8,192 nt of DNA. Source: Flavobacterium sp. (lineage in GTDB: Bacteria > Bacteroidota > Bacteroidia > Flavobacteriales > Flavobacteriaceae). Positions 5,703 through 8,192 of the stretch are shown in pieces. The position numbers were made by a program, and so were the translations under genes. The stretch covers positions 1 through 8,192 of the forward strand of contig JAHRWO010000156.1 in assembly GCA_019105125.1 (NCBI GenBank). The letters are read 5' to 3'. Position 1 is the stretch's first letter, and every line of letters begins with the position of its first letter. The notes under the pieces are model-generated. The model ran no database searches, was not told where the DNA came from, and saw nothing but the letters and a program-made list of their open reading frames with translations.

Positions 5703-5821
5703 ACGCACCATCGAATAGATAAAAGCCTCAACAATCATTTTTTTTACCTCTCAAGCGACATCCTAAAAACTTAAGTATGCCTAACGTTTTAACTCAAATT
5801 AGGATAAACCCGGGGAGTCAT
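5703..5821 (+). repeat. diverged copy of the 3752-3898 repeat
   Basis: Shared landmarks in the same order and orientation are ACGCANNATCGARTAGA, CCTCTCAA, a CTAAA-ACTT-AGTA-CC-CG block, CTCA...GGATAAACC, and GGTCAT/GAGTCAT. Copy A spans 3752-3898 and copy B 5703-5821. Copy B is shorter, with several small deletions and many substitutions. Together they bracket the RCC1 gene as direct repeats. Confidence 0.5.
5710..5752 (-). ncRNA. group II intron domain VI / 3'-end remnant, copy B
   Basis: On the minus strand it runs from GAGAGGTAAAA to TTTTATCTATTCGAT. AGGTAAAA and TTTTATCT pair completely (one G-T), GAG pairs with TTC, and a single A (position 5716) is left unpaired seven nucleotides from the end. 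Compared with copy A the stem bases differ on both sides while pairing is kept, which supports a conserved RNA fold. No domain V or reverse transcriptase gene is visible next to it. The loop (about 17 nt) is AT-rich. Confidence 0.45.
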
Positions 5822-5918
5822 TTGGAAATATTGTTACTTTTATTTTTAATAGTTGGATTAAAATTATATAAATTTATAATAGTAACTCATTTATTTTCAA
5901 ATAAGTGTTTATACGTAT

Positions 5919-5947
5919 TTGATTAGTAATTTTTTATGATACATTTG
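5919..5947 (+). promoter_or_regulatory. promoter of the 5972 gene
   Basis: TTG (5919-5921) and TACATTTG (5940-5947) are separated by 18 nt, matching the Bacteroidota -33/-7 consensus TTG-N17-23-TAnnTTTG. Transcription would begin near 5953, giving an A/T-rich leader of about 20 nt without a Shine-Dalgarno sequence. This is the best promoter in the window. Confidence 0.7.
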
Positions 5948-5971
5948 TTTCTTAACATTTAAATTTAAAAC

Positions 5972-6706
5972 ATGAAAAAAATTACTACCTTTTGTTTGAT
6001 TGCATTATTTGCTAGCAGTTTTGCAGTTGCCCAAAAGAAAAAAGTAGCGGTTTTTACTTTTTATGCCAACAAAATGGTTGAGTTTAATGAATTAGGTGCA
6101 GGATTTGATTTTTTATTACAAGATATTCTACAACTTCGTGATGATCCGAATTTTAATTTGACTCCGATTTTAAATACATATCATGACAATTTTTTTAATG
6201 ATTACTCTAAAGAATTTCCTTTTGAATTACTACCTGAATCAGAGGTTTTAAACAATGCTGATTATCAGAATTTTACTCCTAAGTTTGATGTAAAAAATTA
6301 TGATGCTGCCAATTATTTAATGCACGGAAATTATAAATATATTTATGAAGGTTTCATGGGACAAGCGAATGAAGTAGCTATGGCTAAAATGTTTGCTGAT
6401 AAAGCAGATGGAGTGATGTTTGTATATGTTAATTTTGCTTTTGAAAAAGGATTTGGAATAGGGAGTACCATGACCATTAAAATGAGAGCTACAACTCGAG
6501 TGGCTTTATACAACAAAACAGGAGAGAAAGTTTTTGCTTTTTATGAAAACGAGCGTTCAAAGAAAACCGGTGTAATGGTAGGTGGAGTTCCTGTGGTAAA
6601 ACCAGAGAAAATTCTTCCTATGTGTGAAAGTGCTTTACAAGAATTAATGGGCGATTTGAGAAAACGAATAGCTAAGATAGTAAAGAAATCTGGTGTTAAA
6701 ATATAA
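5972..6706 (+). CDS. secreted or periplasmic protein of unknown function
   Basis: A 244-residue protein. Residues 1-20 are a clear signal peptide (MKK, hydrophobic core, FAVA before QKKK); there is no lipobox cysteine, so it is probably soluble in the periplasm or secreted. The mature part opens with the strand KKVAVFTFYANK. It then has a long region rich in phenylalanine, asparagine and tyrosine (60-125), a strand GVMFVYVNFAF (~150-160), a strand ATTRVALYNKTGEKVFAF, and a terminal basic helix. The opening VAVFTF strand and the late 'R..LYN..GE.VF' strand recall the CsgG/LpoB-type fold, but this is only a resemblance and I do not assign a family. It has its own promoter (5919-5947) and terminator (6711-6736), so it is transcribed alone. 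Confidence 0.75.
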   Translation: MKKITTFCLIALFASSFAVAQKKKVAVFTFYANKMVEFNELGAGFDFLLQDILQLRDDPNFNLTPILNTYHDNFFNDYSKEFPFELLPESEVLNNADYQNFTPKFDVKNYDAANYLMHGNYKYIYEGFMGQANEVAMAKMFADKADGVMFVYVNFAFEKGFGIGSTMTIKMRATTRVALYNKTGEKVFAFYENERSKKTGVMVGGVPVVKPEKILPMCESALQELMGDLRKRIAKIVKKSGVKI

Positions 6707-6710
6707 ATAT

Positions 6711-6736
6711 AAAGCCACTAAGAAGTGGCTTTTTTT
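6711..6736 (+). terminator. intrinsic terminator of the 5972 gene
   Basis: AAAGCCACT (6711-6719) pairs perfectly with AGTGGCTTT (6724-6732) around a 4-nt loop, followed by T residues to 6736. It starts five bases after the stop codon. Confidence 0.9.
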
Positions 6737-7137
6737 ATGGGAAGTTTGAACCAAGGGGATTATTTTTTTGAAAACTATAGTCATCAATATATTGCTATGA
6801 ATTATAAAAAAAAATCTCTTTATGATATATCATTAATCCTAATAGAAAATATAAGAAAGGTATATTTAAAAGGTGTGAATTATCAGATTTTTGGATGTTT
6901 TTAACCCCAAGTATGGTAAAAATAAACTGCTCACAACTGCGGTACCATTTGCACAACTAGTGTTTTAAAAAAACTTCTCTAGGTTTAGGGATAAAAAACT
7001 ACTTTCATAGTAATTTAAGAGATTATATGTTAATTTCTACAGTAGTGTAAAGACGAGAGATAAGAAGCAGGTTAGGGTTTTCTTGTATATACTTTATAAT
7101 TACAAAAAACAATCCGTAAAAACATAAATTTACTATT
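6737..7137. other. AT-rich intergenic stretch without a clear gene
   Basis: About 400 bp with no supported feature. A 55-codon open frame (6737-6904) begins at an ATG directly on the terminator's T-run; its product is rich in tyrosine, isoleucine and lysine, and no promoter can serve it. The rest contains stops in all frames and no strong hairpin. The promoter motif of the next gene begins at 7138. Confidence 0.4.
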
Positions 7138-7145
7138 TATATTTG
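7138..7145 (+). promoter_or_regulatory. -7 promoter motif of the FrnE-like gene
   Basis: TATATTTG fits TAnnTTTG. It lies 53 bp before the ATG at 7199 and 86 bp before the alternative ATG at 7232. No TTG stands at the right -33 distance. Confidence 0.5.
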
Positions 7146-7198
7146 TGGTTAACAATAAAAGAATAAAGCAAACAAATTAACCTATTAGAAGCAGTAAA

Positions 7199-7939
7199 AT
7201 GAAAACAAAACAAAATATCTTATCCCCAAAAATGATAGTTGAAGTTTGGAGTGATATCCTATGTCCTTTTTGTTATATAGGAAAACGCCAATATGAAACC
7301 GCGATGGCCCAATTTGCTGATCGCAATCACGTTGAGCTTGTCTGGAAAAGTTATCAATTAGATCCTACGGCTAGTGAAGTAGCTTCAGAAATTCAATTGG
7401 ATTATCTAGTAAAACGAAAAGGGATGAGTGTAGAGCAAGTAAAAGGAATGTTGGATAATGTAATTGAATATGCGAAACAAGTTGGTTTAGAATATGATTT
7501 ATATAATGCTGTAATTGTAAATTCATTTAAGGCTCATCGACTTATACAGTTTGCTAAAACAAAAGGTTTAGGTAATGCCATGGAGGAGCGATTATTCCGT
7601 GCCTTTTTTACAGAATGTAAAAACGTAGCCGATTTAGCTATATTGACACAATTAGGAACAGAAATAGGTTTAGATGAAACGGAATTACAAGCCGCCTTTA
7701 CTGACGACTTATATGCTTACATGGTTAATCAAGACATACAAGAAGCACGACAAATTGGGGTTACTGGTGTGCCGTTTTTTGTGTTCAATCGCAAGTACGG
7801 GATCTCGGGTGCCCAACCAGCAGAAGCCTTTTTGCAAACCTTAGAAACCTCTTTTGCTGAATGGCGAAAAGATTATTTAGACACCAACTTAGAATTACTG
7901 GAAGGAAATGTATGTAAACCTAATGGAGAGTGCGAATAA
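7199..7939 (+). CDS. DsbA-family thiol oxidoreductase, FrnE-like
   Basis: A 246-residue thioredoxin-fold protein of the FrnE / 2-hydroxychromene-2-carboxylate isomerase branch of the DsbA family. The active site CPFC is at residues 22-25 within VEVWSDILCPFCYIGKR. The helical insertion spans ~45-165, with HRLIQFAKTKG and LFRAFFTECKNVAD as typical family helices. The cis-proline loop is GVTGVPFFVF (187-196, Pro192), followed by ISGAQPAE. The tail ends in CKPNGEC, a second cysteine pair (239, 245) comparable to the extra C-terminal pair described in Deinococcus FrnE. It has no signal peptide, so it should act in the cytosol on disulfides. The start may be the second ATG (7232, MIVEVWSD), where most relatives begin; the 11 extra residues look non-conserved. 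It is a single gene with its own promoter and terminator. Confidence 0.88.
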   Translation: MKTKQNILSPKMIVEVWSDILCPFCYIGKRQYETAMAQFADRNHVELVWKSYQLDPTASEVASEIQLDYLVKRKGMSVEQVKGMLDNVIEYAKQVGLEYDLYNAVIVNSFKAHRLIQFAKTKGLGNAMEERLFRAFFTECKNVADLAILTQLGTEIGLDETELQAAFTDDLYAYMVNQDIQEARQIGVTGVPFFVFNRKYGISGAQPAEAFLQTLETSFAEWRKDYLDTNLELLEGNVCKPNGECE

Positions 7940-8015
7940 GCTGAAATAGGAGCTAGTAAAATAGCCTTTCGTTGAGAGTTCTTAAAGTGATTTTGTTTTC
8001 TGTATCTCACAAAAT

Positions 8016-8043
8016 AAGGTCGGGCATTAAACTCCCGACCTTT
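8016..8043. terminator. terminator after the FrnE-like gene, possibly bidirectional
   Basis: AAGGTCGGG (8016-8024) and CCCGACCTT (8034-8042) form a perfect 9-bp stem with a 9-nt loop. The + strand tail is short (TTTG). On the minus strand the stem is followed by TATTTTGTG, so it could serve transcripts from either side. Confidence 0.75.
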
Positions 8044-8159
8044 GCAATCTATGATATTTATGAATGGATTTTATAAACCTTCATTTTAAATCATTACTTA
8101 TCCTATTTCATTTGAGTTTGCAATGGTTTGCATATTTCTTTCTGTATATAAAATTTTAT

Positions 8160-8192
8160 ATGAATACGAAACTCGTTCAATTGATAGAAAAA
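8160..8192 (+). CDS. possible 5' end of a gene cut by the window edge
   Basis: An ATG at 8160 opens a frame of 11 codons (MNTKLVQLIEK) that is still open at the last base. The helical, amphipathic start looks protein-like, and it follows a terminator and an AT-rich leader. There is too little sequence to name a product; no TAnnTTTG motif is clear in 8044-8159. Confidence 0.3.
   Translation, partial: MNTKLVQLIEK

Noticed and set aside
6737..6904. 55-codon open frame after the terminator
   Set aside because: It starts on the terminator's T-run, has no promoter or ribosome site, and its composition is that of AT-rich spacer DNA.

Overview
The window is AT-rich DNA from a member of the Bacteroidota, most likely Flavobacteriaceae. 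The evidence is a type 9 secretion (T9SS) C-terminal sorting domain on the RCC1-repeat protein, TAnnTTTG-type -7 promoter elements, start codons without clear Shine-Dalgarno sequences, and the protein families present. All recognisable genes are on the + strand. No rRNA, tRNA, CRISPR or transposase gene was seen.

Positions 1-3760 look like an array of gene cassettes. Four ~110-140 bp elements (1-139, 742-884, 1681-1817, 2337-2478) separate unrelated genes: a small outer-membrane barrel protein, an unknown cytosolic protein, an unknown two-helix membrane protein, and a Crp-family regulator plus flavodoxin-fold quinone reductase pair. Every element has the order NNNNAAC, 3 nt, GGTTTGC, variable centre, GCAAGCC, 7 nt, GTTNNNN. 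The bases outside AAC/GTT differ from element to element, but the two ends of each gene-bearing segment complement each other over about 14-15 nt. This is the logic of integron attC sites and their cassettes, although the boxes are not classical attC and no integrase lies in the window. Three of the four elements also carry a strong hairpin followed by a TATATTTG promoter-like motif pointing into the next cassette.

At 3759, exactly where the array's next attachment element should begin, there is instead a minus-strand hairpin ending in CTACTCGAT with a bulged A seven nucleotides from its end. This is the form of domain VI and the 3' end of a group II intron. A diverged copy with compensatory stem changes lies at 5710-5752, and the similarity extends about 100 bp beyond each hairpin. 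The two copies flank a secreted seven-repeat RCC1 propeller protein with a T9SS sorting domain.

From about 5900 on the window looks like ordinary chromosome: a secreted orphan protein with a good promoter and terminator, a long AT-rich gap, a FrnE-like DsbA-family thiol oxidoreductase with a terminator after it, and a possible start of another gene at the right edge.
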